DNA from: Nocardia coubleae NBRC 108252
Lineage (GTDB): Bacteria > Actinomycetota > Actinomycetes > Mycobacteriales > Mycobacteriaceae
Assembly (NCBI RefSeq): GCF_001612805.1
Contig: NZ_BDBD01000016.1
Location: forward strand, 186,001 to 250,000
DNA length: 64,000 nucleotides
Direction of reading: 5' to 3'
Below the pieces are notes generated by a model that saw only the letters and a list, made by a program, of their open reading frames with translations, made no database searches and was not told where the DNA came from. Made by a program: the position numbers and the translations under genes. The stretch's first letter is position 1; every line of letters begins with the position of its first letter. This document shows positions 51,179 through 59,414 of this stretch, one piece after another.

Positions 51179-52116
51179 TGGCAGTCACGAAACGCAGGCT
51201 GCCCGGCGCCGAGTTGTTGTCGAAAACGGTTGGGATGCAGCGGGTCACGCTCATCACCGGGTTGATTCTGGTGGCCGGATTCGTGCTGGTCGCGGCCTTC
51301 GCGCCGCTCCTCGCGCCCTACGATCTGGCGCAGAACACCTCTGACGGTGTGGCTTTCGCATCCCAGCAGGGGCCGTCGGCCGAGCACTGGTTTGGTACCT
51401 CGGTGCGCAGTGAGGACGTGCTGTCGCGGGTGCTGTTCGGCGCCCGCACCGCGCTGCTCGTTATCGCGATCGCGGTGACGCTGTCGCTGCTGATCGGGGT
51501 GCCGCTCGGGTTGCTGTCGGGTTATGTGGGCCGGTGGGTCGACCGGGTGCTGGTGATGGTGATGGACGCGATCTACGCGTTCCCGTCGCTGCTGCTCGCC
51601 ATCGTCGTCTCCATCGTCATCGCGGGCGGCACGTCGAGCAGCCTGGGTGGCATGTTGTCCGCGGCGATCGCGATCACCGTTGTGTATGTGCCGCAGTACT
51701 TCCGGGTGGTGCGCAACGCGACGGTGGCGGTGAAGACGGAACCGTACGTGGACGCCGCGCGGGTGACCGGCGCGTCGACGGCGCGAATCATGTTCCGCCA
51801 CATCATGTCCAATGTCACCGGGTCGCTGCCGGTGATCGTCACCATCAACGCGGCCGATGCCATCCTCACCCTCGCCGCGCTCGGCTTCCTCGGGTTCGGC
51901 ATCGAACCGACCCAGGCCGCCGAATGGGGTTACGACCTGAACAAGGCGCTCAACGATGTGTCCAACGGGATCTGGTGGACCTCCATCTTCCCCGGCACCG
52001 CCATCGTGCTCGTGGTGCTCGGCATGACGCTGGTCGGGGAGAGCCTCGACGAGTCGCTGAATCCGTTGCTGCGTACCAGGCGTGCGGTCACGTCGAAGGA
52101 GTCCGTCGATGAGTGA
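51178..52116 (+). CDS. Peptide ABC transporter permease (DppC type)
   Basis: The protein has 312 residues with about six membrane helices. Family features are the early APYDLAQNTSDGVAFASQQGPSAEHWFGTSVRSEDVLSRVLFGARTAL region, the MDAIYAFPSLLLAIVV helix and the EAA loop VDAARVTGASTARIMFRHIMSNVTG. It pairs with the DppB-type protein to form the translocation path. Its end overlaps the ATPase gene by eight bases. Confidence 0.93.
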   Translation: MAVTKRRLPGAELLSKTVGMQRVTLITGLILVAGFVLVAAFAPLLAPYDLAQNTSDGVAFASQQGPSAEHWFGTSVRSEDVLSRVLFGARTALLVIAIAVTLSLLIGVPLGLLSGYVGRWVDRVLVMVMDAIYAFPSLLLAIVVSIVIAGGTSSSLGGMLSAAIAITVVYVPQYFRVVRNATVAVKTEPYVDAARVTGASTARIMFRHIMSNVTGSLPVIVTINAADAILTLAALGFLGFGIEPTQAAEWGYDLNKALNDVSNGIWWTSIFPGTAIVLVVLGMTLVGESLDESLNPLLRTRRAVTSKESVDE

Positions 52117-53746
52117 GAAGACTGCCGCACTGGCCGTTTCGGGTCTGTCCGTCACCTTCACGACCGATGCGGGCCCGGTGCACGCGGTACGCGAAGTGTC
52201 CTACGAGGTGTTTCCCGGTGAGGTGCTCGCCATCGTCGGCGAGTCCGGGTCGGGCAAGTCGGTGAGTTCACGCACCGCGATCGGACTGCTGCCGCAGTCC
52301 GCGTCGGTGCGCGGTCTGGTGACGATCGGCGATCGCCCGGTCACGTCGATGACCGAGAAGCAGCTCACCGCCCTGCGCGGCGGTGCGGTGTCGATGGTGT
52401 TCCAGGAGCCTGCCCGGGCGCTCGACCCACTGTTCACCGTCGGGTTCCAGATCTGTGAGGCGCTGCGGGCGCACAGCGGGATGAGCCGGAAGGACGCCAA
52501 GGCCAAGGCCGTCGAGTTGCTGCGCCTGGTCGGGCTGCCCGATCCGGAGCACCGGGTCGACTACTACCCGCACCAGCTGTCCGGCGGGCAGAAGCAGCGC
52601 GTGATGATCGCCATCGCCATCTCGTGCGAACCCAAGGTGATCATCGCCGACGAACCGACCACCGCGCTCGACGTGACGGTGCAGGCCGAGATCCTCGAAC
52701 TGCTGCGCGACCTGCGCGACCGCCTCGGCAGCGCGATCGTGCTCATCACCCACAACATGGGTGTCGTCGCCGACCTGGCCGACCGGGTGGTGGTGATGCG
52801 CGCGGGCGAGGTGGTCGAACAGGCCCCGGTGCACGAACTGTTCGCCAGTCCGAAGGCCGAGTACACGCGGGCGCTGCTCGACGCGGTGCCGCACCTCGGG
52901 TCGGCGACGGCGCGGCCGGAACCGGACCGGACCGTCGAGCCGGTGCTCGACGTGCGCAATCTGGTCGTCACGTTCCCCGGACCGTTCGGCAGGCCGCCGT
53001 TCCGGGCCGTCGACAAGGTGAGCCTGCAGATCCGGCCGGGGGAGACCCTCGGCCTGGTCGGCGAATCCGGCTCGGGCAAGTCGACCATCGGGCGGTGCGT
53101 CGCCGCCCTGCAACGGCCGACCGAAGGGCACGTGCTGATCCGCGGCCAGGACATCGCGGGCCTGTCCCCACGCAAGCTGCGGCCGATCCGGCGACGCTTC
53201 GGGTTCGTGTTCCAGGACCCGGCCGGCTCGCTCAATCCACGGATGACCGTCGGCGAATGCGTCGCCGAACCGCTGCTGGTGCACGGGGTCGGTGACAAGG
53301 CGAGCATCCGGGAACGGGTGCGGCACATGCTCGACGACGTCCACCTGCCCGCGGGCACCGAGAACCGGTACCCGCACGAACTGTCCGGCGGGCAGCGTCA
53401 GCGGGCCAGCCTGGCCCGCGCCCTCGTCCTCGACCCCGACCTGCTCGTCGCCGACGAACCGACCAGCGCCCTCGACGTGTCGGTGCAGGCCGCGGTCCTC
53501 GAGCTGTTCGCCGAACTGCAGCGCGGCTGCGGCTGGGCGTGCCTGTTCATCAGCCACGACCTCGCCGTCGTCGACCAGCTGGCCGACCGGATCATGGTGC
53601 TGCGCGACGGGACCTGCGTCGAGGAAGGCGACAACGAACAGATCCTGCGCAATCCCCGGCACGACTACACCCGCCGGCTCGTCGCGGCCGTTCCCGTCCC
53701 CGACCCGGTGGAACAGCGGCGTCGTCGCGCCGCCGCGTCACCGTAG
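52109..53746 (+). CDS. Dual ABC transporter ATPase (DppD-DppF fusion)
   Basis: The protein has 545 residues and carries two complete ATPase domains in one chain. The first has GESGSGKS (about 45), LSGGQKQRV and DEPTTALD; the second has GESGSGKS (about 318), LSGGQRQRA and DEPTSALD. It therefore replaces the two ATPases DppD and DppF, completing the importer. The ATG giving MSEKTAALAV overlaps dppC by eight bases. Its end overlaps the convergent oxidoreductase gene by nine bases. Confidence 0.94.
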   Translation: MSEKTAALAVSGLSVTFTTDAGPVHAVREVSYEVFPGEVLAIVGESGSGKSVSSRTAIGLLPQSASVRGLVTIGDRPVTSMTEKQLTALRGGAVSMVFQEPARALDPLFTVGFQICEALRAHSGMSRKDAKAKAVELLRLVGLPDPEHRVDYYPHQLSGGQKQRVMIAIAISCEPKVIIADEPTTALDVTVQAEILELLRDLRDRLGSAIVLITHNMGVVADLADRVVVMRAGEVVEQAPVHELFASPKAEYTRALLDAVPHLGSATARPEPDRTVEPVLDVRNLVVTFPGPFGRPPFRAVDKVSLQIRPGETLGLVGESGSGKSTIGRCVAALQRPTEGHVLIRGQDIAGLSPRKLRPIRRRFGFVFQDPAGSLNPRMTVGECVAEPLLVHGVGDKASIRERVRHMLDDVHLPAGTENRYPHELSGGQRQRASLARALVLDPDLLVADEPTSALDVSVQAAVLELFAELQRGCGWACLFISHDLAVVDQLADRIMVLRDGTCVEEGDNEQILRNPRHDYTRRLVAAVPVPDPVEQRRRRAAASP

Positions 53747-54703
53747 CCGAGGCAGGACCTGCGCGCCGAAGACGTCGATGAAGCGTTCCTGGTCGCGGCC
53801 GACGTGGTGCAGGTAGATCTCGTCGAAACCGAGTCCGGCGTAGCGCGCGAGCTGTTCGGCGTGGACGCCGGGCTCGGCGGAGATGACGACGGATTCGGCG
53901 ACCGCGCCGCCGAGTTCGTCGCCCAGCTCGCGCGCACGGCGTTCGAACTCCTCAGGCGTTGCCAGCCCGGCCATCGTCGGGGAGTCGAAAACGTTGGTGC
54001 CCCATTGTTGTTCGGCGATCGCGGCCGCCTCGTCATGGGTGGGTGCCCAGCTGAGATGCACCTGGAGTACCGCGGGCCCGGTGCCGCCGTTGTCGCGGTA
54101 GGCCGACAACATGGTGCGCAGGGCCTCGGGTGGTTGGTTGACGGTGACGAAACCGTCGGCGACACCGGCGAACCCGGCCGCGGTCTCCGGCGTCAGCGCG
54201 GGGACGATCAACGGCGGTGGTTGTGGCGGAAGGTCCCACAGTCTGGCGCGATCTACGGTGATCGCACCGTCGTGGTTCACCGTCTCGCCGCGCAACAGGT
54301 CACCGATCACCGCGAAACATTCCGCGAGCACCTGCTGGCGGGTCTCCTTCGGCGGCCACGGCCGCCCGGTCACATGCTCGTTGAGGTTTTCGCCGCTGCC
54401 GAGCGCCGTCCACAACCGGCCGGGGAACATCGCGGCGAGGGTGGCGATCGCGTGCGCGACGGTCGTCGGGTGATATCGGTACCCCGGGCAGGTCACCACC
54501 CCGAAGCGCAACCCGGTCGACGCCAGCGCGGCGCCGAGCCACGACCACGCGAAACCGGAATGGCCCTGCGCCCGTGACCACGGTTCGAGGTGATCCGAGC
54601 ACATCGCCGCCGCGAACCCCGCCTGCTCCGCGTGCACCACGTTCGCCAGCAGGCGCGCGGGCGGAATCTGTTCGTGCGAGGCGTGATACCCGATCACCGC
54701 CAT
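53738..54703 (-). CDS. LLM class F420-dependent oxidoreductase
   Basis: The protein has 321 residues and is a luciferase-like TIM barrel of the F420-dependent type: MAVIGYHASHEQIPPARLL at the start, ALGSGENLNEHVTG (typical F420-binding loop of the FGD-like group), and FVTVNQ, SWAPTHDEA. The ATG has a ribosome site AAAGGAAAA; the longer frame enters the GH15 gene. It overlaps the GH15 stop by ten bases, so the two minus-strand genes are translationally coupled. The substrate is unknown; F420 use is inference from motif. Confidence 0.88.
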   Translation of the reverse strand: MAVIGYHASHEQIPPARLLANVVHAEQAGFAAAMCSDHLEPWSRAQGHSGFAWSWLGAALASTGLRFGVVTCPGYRYHPTTVAHAIATLAAMFPGRLWTALGSGENLNEHVTGRPWPPKETRQQVLAECFAVIGDLLRGETVNHDGAITVDRARLWDLPPQPPPLIVPALTPETAAGFAGVADGFVTVNQPPEALRTMLSAYRDNGGTGPAVLQVHLSWAPTHDEAAAIAEQQWGTNVFDSPTMAGLATPEEFERRARELGDELGGAVAESVVISAEPGVHAEQLARYAGLGFDEIYLHHVGRDQERFIDVFGAQVLPRLR

Positions 54704-56559
54704 GATTTTCCTTTCGTGCGGGTGGCGAAGGCGTGCAGGGCGTCCTCGTCGCCTGCCGCGTCGAGGTTCAGCGCGGCCTGGATCAGCGCCAGATGGGCGA
54801 AGGCCTGGGGATAGTTGCCCAGGGCCGCCCCGGTCGACCTCGCCTCCTCGGCGAACAGGCCGAGCGGGCCCGCGTACGCCATGAGCCGGTCGAAACGGCG
54901 CTCGGCCTCCTCGGCCCGGCCGGCGAGCACCAGCGCGGAGACGAGGTCGAACGAACACAGCAGGAAGGCGCCTTCCGGGCCGTCGAGACCGTCGTCCACC
55001 TCGTCGAGGTCGTAGCGGTGGATGAGCGCGTCGCCGTCGCCGAGCCCTTCGATGATGCGGTCGATCGTCGAGACTACGCGGGGATCGTCGCCGGGGAGGA
55101 AACCGAACAGCGGGATATGCAGCAGCGCGGCGTCGAGTGCTGTGCCGTCGTACACCTGGACGAACGCGCCCCGCTCCTCGCTGTAACCACGGTCGAGCAC
55201 CTCACGCTTGATCTCGTCGCGGGTCTTGCGCCAGCCGTCGACCTCGCCCTCGTCTATCTCGGCCTCGGACAGCCGCTCCGCCAGCCGGATACCGCGATCG
55301 ACACAGACCCAGGCCATCACCTTCGAATAGGTGTTCTGCCGTTTCTCCCCACGCATCTCCCAGATCCCGTGGTCGGGTTCGCGCCAGCGCTGCCCGATCG
55401 TCGCGACGAGACGCCGCAGCACCGCCCATGACTCACCCGCCATCTCGCCGGTGAGCTGGTAGTAGACGTAGGCGGCGTCGAGAACGTGGCCGTAGCTTTC
55501 GAACTGCACCTGGTCGAACGCCTCGTTGCCGACGCGGACCGGCCGCGACGCGGCGTAGCCGTCGAGGTGGTCGAGGACCCGCTCGTCGCTCGCCAGTTCG
55601 CCGCCGATCCCGGCCATCGGGGTGAGCGTGCCCTGGCGTACCGGTTCCAGCGAGAAGAGGAATCGCGCGTAGCGGCGTCCCAGCTCGGCGTGGCCGAGGC
55701 GGAACAGGGCGAGCACCAGCAGCGAGGCGTCGCGATGCCAGGTGAAGCGGTAGTCCCAATTGCGTCCGCCGCCTATCCATTCCGGCAGGGACGTCGTCGG
55801 TGCCGCGAGCAGTGCCCCGGTCTCGTCGAAGGCCAGTCCACGCAGCACCAGGGCGCTGCGGATCACCTGTTCGCGGGCGAATCCGTCGTAGTGGCAGTGG
55901 CCTGCCCATCTCCGCCAGGCTTCCTTGGTCTCTTCCAGCAGATCCTCGGCGGCGGATACGTCGACCGGGCGGGCGCTCTCACCGGTGTAACCGAGGGCGA
56001 ACGCGACCACATCGCCCGCTGACAACTCGGCCGCCGCCGACAGAGTGTGGTCGCCGGACTCCAGCGCGAGAGTGCTCGACAACCACATCCGAGGGTCGGC
56101 GGTCTCCCAGAGATCGGCGCCCTTCCGTTCCCAGCGTGCTCGCTTGCGGCCGTAGTCGGGACGGGCGTCGACCTGCGCCCGCAGCTTCACCGAACCGGAC
56201 TCGCAGCGCACCCTGCGCACCAGCACATGGACGGCGGTGAGCTCGTTGTCGTCGTCGGCGGAACGCACCGCGAGGAAGTCGTCGACGACCGCGGTGCCCG
56301 TCGGCGCCTCGAAACGGCTCTCGACGGCGAGGGTATCGCCGAGATAGCGGCGCTCGGGGCGACCGGCATCCTCGATGTCGAGGACGAAGGCACCGCCGTG
56401 TTCCCGGTCGAGGAGACGGGCGAAGACGCTGCCGCCGTCGAAGCGCGGCACACACAGCCATTCCACCGCGCCGTCCGGTCCGAGCAGTGCCGCGGTGTGC
56501 ATGTCGGAGAGGAAGGCCAACGACGCGATGGGTGGATAGGCTCGTTCACCAGCGCTCAT
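54694..56559 (-). CDS. GH15 family glycoside hydrolase (glucoamylase/trehalase-like)
   Basis: The protein has 621 residues, a trehalase-like N-terminal domain plus an (alpha/alpha)6 barrel. Seen are the N-terminal MHTAALLGPDGAVEWLCVPRFDG, GGGRNWDYRFTWHRDASLL (about 268-286), GIWEMRGEKRQNTYSKVMAWVCVDRG with the likely acid Glu (about 400), and the C-terminal LGNYPQAFAHLAL. No signal peptide, so it is cytoplasmic. In actinobacteria proteins of this type have been reported as trehalases, which would oppose OtsA in this window; glucoamylase activity is the alternative. It is coupled to the F420-type oxidoreductase gene. Confidence 0.88.
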   Translation of the reverse strand: MSAGERAYPPIASLAFLSDMHTAALLGPDGAVEWLCVPRFDGGSVFARLLDREHGGAFVLDIEDAGRPERRYLGDTLAVESRFEAPTGTAVVDDFLAVRSADDDNELTAVHVLVRRVRCESGSVKLRAQVDARPDYGRKRARWERKGADLWETADPRMWLSSTLALESGDHTLSAAAELSAGDVVAFALGYTGESARPVDVSAAEDLLEETKEAWRRWAGHCHYDGFAREQVIRSALVLRGLAFDETGALLAAPTTSLPEWIGGGRNWDYRFTWHRDASLLVLALFRLGHAELGRRYARFLFSLEPVRQGTLTPMAGIGGELASDERVLDHLDGYAASRPVRVGNEAFDQVQFESYGHVLDAAYVYYQLTGEMAGESWAVLRRLVATIGQRWREPDHGIWEMRGEKRQNTYSKVMAWVCVDRGIRLAERLSEAEIDEGEVDGWRKTRDEIKREVLDRGYSEERGAFVQVYDGTALDAALLHIPLFGFLPGDDPRVVSTIDRIIEGLGDGDALIHRYDLDEVDDGLDGPEGAFLLCSFDLVSALVLAGRAEEAERRFDRLMAYAGPLGLFAEEARSTGAALGNYPQAFAHLALIQAALNLDAAGDEDALHAFATRTKGKSWR

Positions 56560-56687
56560 ATGCCACTCCCGGTGCGGTCGGGGACGAAGCCGTGGAGGCG
56601 GGACCCGGGTAACCCGGCAGTTCCCGATCCGCTCCTGTTCAATCGGGGGTGTGAGGAGCCGGACGGCGGGGGGACTGGCGGATCACT

Positions 56688-56693
56688 TAGAGT
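56688..56693 (+). promoter_or_regulatory. -10 element of purM
   Basis: TAGAGT lies 44 bases before the purM ATG; no convincing -35. Confidence 0.3.
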
Positions 56694-56737
56694 TAACAGG
56701 CATCTATCCGCCGATTCGGTTTGGAGCTTTCCCCACA

Positions 56738-57817
56738 ATGACTGAACAGACACCCAGCGGTGCAGGCGCTTCCTACGCCGCCGCGGGCGTGAGCATCGAA
56801 GCCGGTGACCGCGCCGTCGAATTGTTCGGACCATTGGCGAAGAAGGCCAGCCGACCCGAGGTGCAGGGTGGGATCGGCGGATTTGCCGGACTGTTCGCGC
56901 TCAAGGGTGGGTACCGGGAGCCGTTGCTCGCCGCCTCCACCGACGGCGTGGGCACCAAGATCGCCGTCGCCCAGGCGCTCGACAAGCACGACACCGTCGG
57001 CCTCGACCTGGTCGCCATGGTCGTCGACGACCTGGTGGTGTGCGGCGCCGAACCGCTGTTCCTGCAGGACTACATCGCCATCGGCAAGGTCGTCCCGGAG
57101 AAGGTCGCCGAACTGGTCTCCGGCATCGCCGAAGGCTGCATCAAGGCGGGCTGCGCGCTGCTCGGCGGCGAAACCGCCGAACACCCCGGGCTGATGGACC
57201 CCGACGACTACGACCTGTCGGCCACCGGCGTCGGCGTGGTCGAAGCCGATTCCGTGCTCGGCCCCGACCGGGTGCGCCCGGGCGACGTCGTCATCGCGAT
57301 GGGCTCCTCGGGTCTGCACTCCAACGGCTACAGCCTGGCCCGCAAGGTGCTGCTCGACATCGACCGCATGTCGCTCACCGGGCACGTCGAGGAATTCGGC
57401 CGCACCCTCGGTGAGGAACTGCTCGAGCCGACCCGCATCTACGCCAAGGACTGCCTGGCGCTGATCGCCGAAACCGATGTGCGCACCTTCTCGCACGTCA
57501 CCGGTGGCGGTCTGGCCGCCAACCTGGCGCGCGTGCTGCCCGCCGGCCTGGTCGCCGAACTGGATCGCGGCACCTGGAACCCGGCGCCGGTGTTCAAGAT
57601 GATCGCCCAGCGCGGCCGGGTCGAACGGCTCGAGATGGAGAAGACGTTCAACATGGGCGTCGGCATGGTCGCGATCGTCGCCCCTGAGGACGCCGACCGC
57701 GCGCTCGCGGTGCTCACCGCCCGCCACATCGACTGCTGGACACTGGGTCAGGTCAAGAAGGCCGCCGACGCCGACGCGCCGCGCGCGGTGCTGCTGGGCG
57801 ACCACCCCAGGTTCTGA
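56738..57817 (+). CDS. purM: Phosphoribosylformylglycinamidine cyclo-ligase PurM
   Basis: The protein has 359 residues and closes FGAM to AIR using ATP, the fifth step. Motifs are SYAAAGVSIEAGDRAVE near the start, ASTDGVGTKIAVAQ (about 65-78), VDDLVVCGAEPLFLQDYIA, LLGGETAEHPG and SGLHSNGYSLARKV. I chose the ATG giving MTEQTPSGAG; the longer frame passes through the upstream promoter. It stands apart from purF by the ABC operon and two minus-strand genes, whereas purF and purM are neighbours in M. tuberculosis. Confidence 0.96.
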   Translation: MTEQTPSGAGASYAAAGVSIEAGDRAVELFGPLAKKASRPEVQGGIGGFAGLFALKGGYREPLLAASTDGVGTKIAVAQALDKHDTVGLDLVAMVVDDLVVCGAEPLFLQDYIAIGKVVPEKVAELVSGIAEGCIKAGCALLGGETAEHPGLMDPDDYDLSATGVGVVEADSVLGPDRVRPGDVVIAMGSSGLHSNGYSLARKVLLDIDRMSLTGHVEEFGRTLGEELLEPTRIYAKDCLALIAETDVRTFSHVTGGGLAANLARVLPAGLVAELDRGTWNPAPVFKMIAQRGRVERLEMEKTFNMGVGMVAIVAPEDADRALAVLTARHIDCWTLGQVKKAADADAPRAVLLGDHPRF

Positions 57818-57832
57818 TCGTCCGACAACTCG

Positions 57833-57863
57833 GCCGGGTCGCGAATCGCGCGGCCCGGCTTTT
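57833..57863 (+). terminator. Rho-independent terminator of purM
   Basis: An 11-bp GC stem with one G-T pair (57833-57843 with 57849-57859) and a five-base loop, followed by TTTT, 15 bases after the stop. Confidence 0.8.
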
Positions 57864-57956
57864 GTCGTGTTCAGAGGTTTGCCGACGCCCCCGCGCGGCT
57901 ACCCGAAGAAGGTAGGGTCCGCCACCTCGAGGAGGTCGGGGTCTCGAGTTCGGCGA

Positions 57957-57998
57957 ACACGACGAGCGTCCTGTGTGTGCACAGGACGCTCGTCGTGT
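57957..57998. repeat. Perfect 19-bp inverted repeat with four-base loop
   Basis: Positions 57957-57975 pair without mismatch to 57980-57998 around TGTG. It lies between the convergent purM and DUF3073 genes. No T-run follows on either strand. It could be an extra bidirectional terminator, or the stem of a small RNA. Confidence 0.7.
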
Positions 57999-58055
57999 AT
58001 TCGGATGTTCGCCGTACTGCTGCTGCGAGCCTGCGACGCTGCGCGGAACAACGGC

Positions 58056-58089
58056 TGAAGGGGGAGGCCACCACGAGCCTCCCCCTTCA
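58056..58089 (-). terminator. Hairpin after DUF3073
   Basis: A 13-bp perfect stem (58056-58068 with 58077-58089) and eight-base loop lies eleven bases beyond the DUF3073 stop. No T-run. Confidence 0.55.
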
Positions 58090-58100
58090 CCGGCGTTCGG

Positions 58101-58322
58101 TCAGCGACGCCAGCTGTCGTAGTCGTCGTCCTCGTTGTTCCAACGGGACGGCGAATCATCCGCGTCGTGCTCGTCGGATAGCAAGCCGCCACTCCCTCGG
58201 GAGTGGAGTGGAGTGCTATCCGCCAGCTCGCGCTGAAGGCTCGCGAAGTCGGTCGGCGTGGAGCTGTACTTGAGCTCACGTGCGACTTTGGTCTGCTTTG
58301 CCTTAGCCCGGCCACGGCCCAT
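58101..58322 (-). CDS. DUF3073 domain-containing protein
   Basis: The protein has 73 residues. The N-terminal block MGRGRAKAKQTKVARELKYS is the family signature and the C-terminal acidic EDDDYDSWRR also fits. Between them, residues about 34-49 are encoded by a two-tier palindrome, so part of the middle looks like an insertion; the M. tuberculosis member I remember (Rv0810c) is shorter. The ATG follows a GAGGGGG site. Function is unknown; its position after purM is conserved in order. Confidence 0.9.
   Translation of the reverse strand: MGRGRAKAKQTKVARELKYSSTPTDFASLQRELADSTPLHSRGSGGLLSDEHDADDSPSRWNNEDDDYDSWRR
58176..58221. repeat. Two-tier palindrome inside the DUF3073 gene
   Basis: Outer arms GGATAGCA (58176-58183) and TGCTATCC (58214-58221) enclose inner arms CCACTCCC (58189-58196) and GGGAGTGG (58199-58206); three GAGTG copies run through 58201-58215. 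The element lies fully within the coding sequence and keeps the frame. See the separate finding. Confidence 0.7.
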
Positions 58323-58463
58323 GGCTGACCCCCTCGCGTCACTGCGGGGCGGCCTGGGGTTTGTTGGCGGCCCCGTTCGAATTAATACTCTTCCTGACAG
58401 ACACTTTAGCGTGTGTCCGGCGGTCGCGCTCCCAGGAGTGGGTGAAGAGCTGTCGAACGGGTG

Positions 58464-59414
58464 TCAGAGCACTCCGGGGATCGCCCGGATCACCCCGACG
58501 CGGGCGTCGCCGCCGAGGACCGCGGTGGCCGCGAGGTCGGTGTGTTCGTCGGTCCAATCGATGCCGATTTTGCGCAGAATTGCCAGCGTCAGGGGCATTC
58601 GGGCGCGGTCGTGACCGTCGTCGATCTTGTAGGCGAAGGCGCGTCCGTCCGGGAGCGCACCCGCGTGCACGCCGTCGGCGCCGATTTTGCAGAAGAGTCC
58701 GGGCGTGGCCGACATCGCCTGGAGATCGGGCCCGTTCGTGCCGGAAATCACTCGCGGATTGCTCCGCACGGCATCGGCGATCCGGCGTTCGGCGGTGCCG
58801 GGCTCGGCGGTGGTGAACGCCGCGAAGGCGCGCGCCAGGTTGATCAGCGAGACGGGGACGATCGGCAGGCCGCAGCCGTCGATCCCCAGGTCGGTCTCGG
58901 GTTCGCCGGTGACGTCGGCGATGGTGGCGAGAACCGCCTGCTGCAGTGGGTGTTCGAGGTCGAGGTATCCGGTGCGCGGCCAGTCGTTGATCGCGCAGGT
59001 CGCCAGCATCGCGGCGTGTTTGCCGGAGCAGTTCATGTACAGCGGGCTGCGGCCCGCGCCGGTGATGGCCGCGGCGCGGGCGTTCTCCTCGAACGGCAGG
59101 TCCGGTGGGCAGGCGAGGTCTGCCGGGGTGTGGCCGAAGCGGTCGAGCAGGCGGGTGACCAGGGCGATGTGGTCGGGCTCGCCGAAATGGGAGGCGGTGG
59201 TGATGGCGAGTTCGTCGTCGTCGACGGGGTCGAAGCCGTTGCGCAGCAGGGTGAGTGCCTGCATCGGCTTGTTCGTCGAGCGCGGGAAGATCGGGCCGTG
59301 CACCTCACCGAGCTCGACGGTCGGGGTGCCGTCGGCGTCGAGCACGACGACCGACCCACGGTGCACGCACTCGCGGAACCCCGACCGCACCACCTCGACC
59401 AGTTCGACACTCAT
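58464..59414 (-). CDS. Asparaginase family protein (Asparaginase_II type)
   Basis: The protein has 316 residues, with the pattern of the asparaginase II family (PF06089-like): VVRSGFRECVHRGSVVVLD, FPRSTNKPMQALTLLRNG, LYMNCSGKHAAMLATC and GIDGCGLPIVPVSL. The putative reaction is hydrolysis of L-asparagine or a similar amide in the cytoplasm; direct evidence for the family is limited. The ATG is behind GGAGGT. It is the last gene of a minus-strand run with the MOSC and YgfZ genes, overlapping the MOSC gene by four bases. Confidence 0.85.
   Translation of the reverse strand: MSVELVEVVRSGFRECVHRGSVVVLDADGTPTVELGEVHGPIFPRSTNKPMQALTLLRNGFDPVDDDELAITTASHFGEPDHIALVTRLLDRFGHTPADLACPPDLPFEENARAAAITGAGRSPLYMNCSGKHAAMLATCAINDWPRTGYLDLEHPLQQAVLATIADVTGEPETDLGIDGCGLPIVPVSLINLARAFAAFTTAEPGTAERRIADAVRSNPRVISGTNGPDLQAMSATPGLFCKIGADGVHAGALPDGRAFAYKIDDGHDRARMPLTLAILRKIGIDWTDEHTDLAATAVLGGDARVGVIRAIPGVL

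Noticed and set aside
58201..58221. CIRCE (HrcA) operator resemblance in the DUF3073 palindrome
   Set aside because: GAGTGCTA matches one half-site, but the other half is broken and the spacing is about 24 bases rather than nine; it is also inside a coding sequence.
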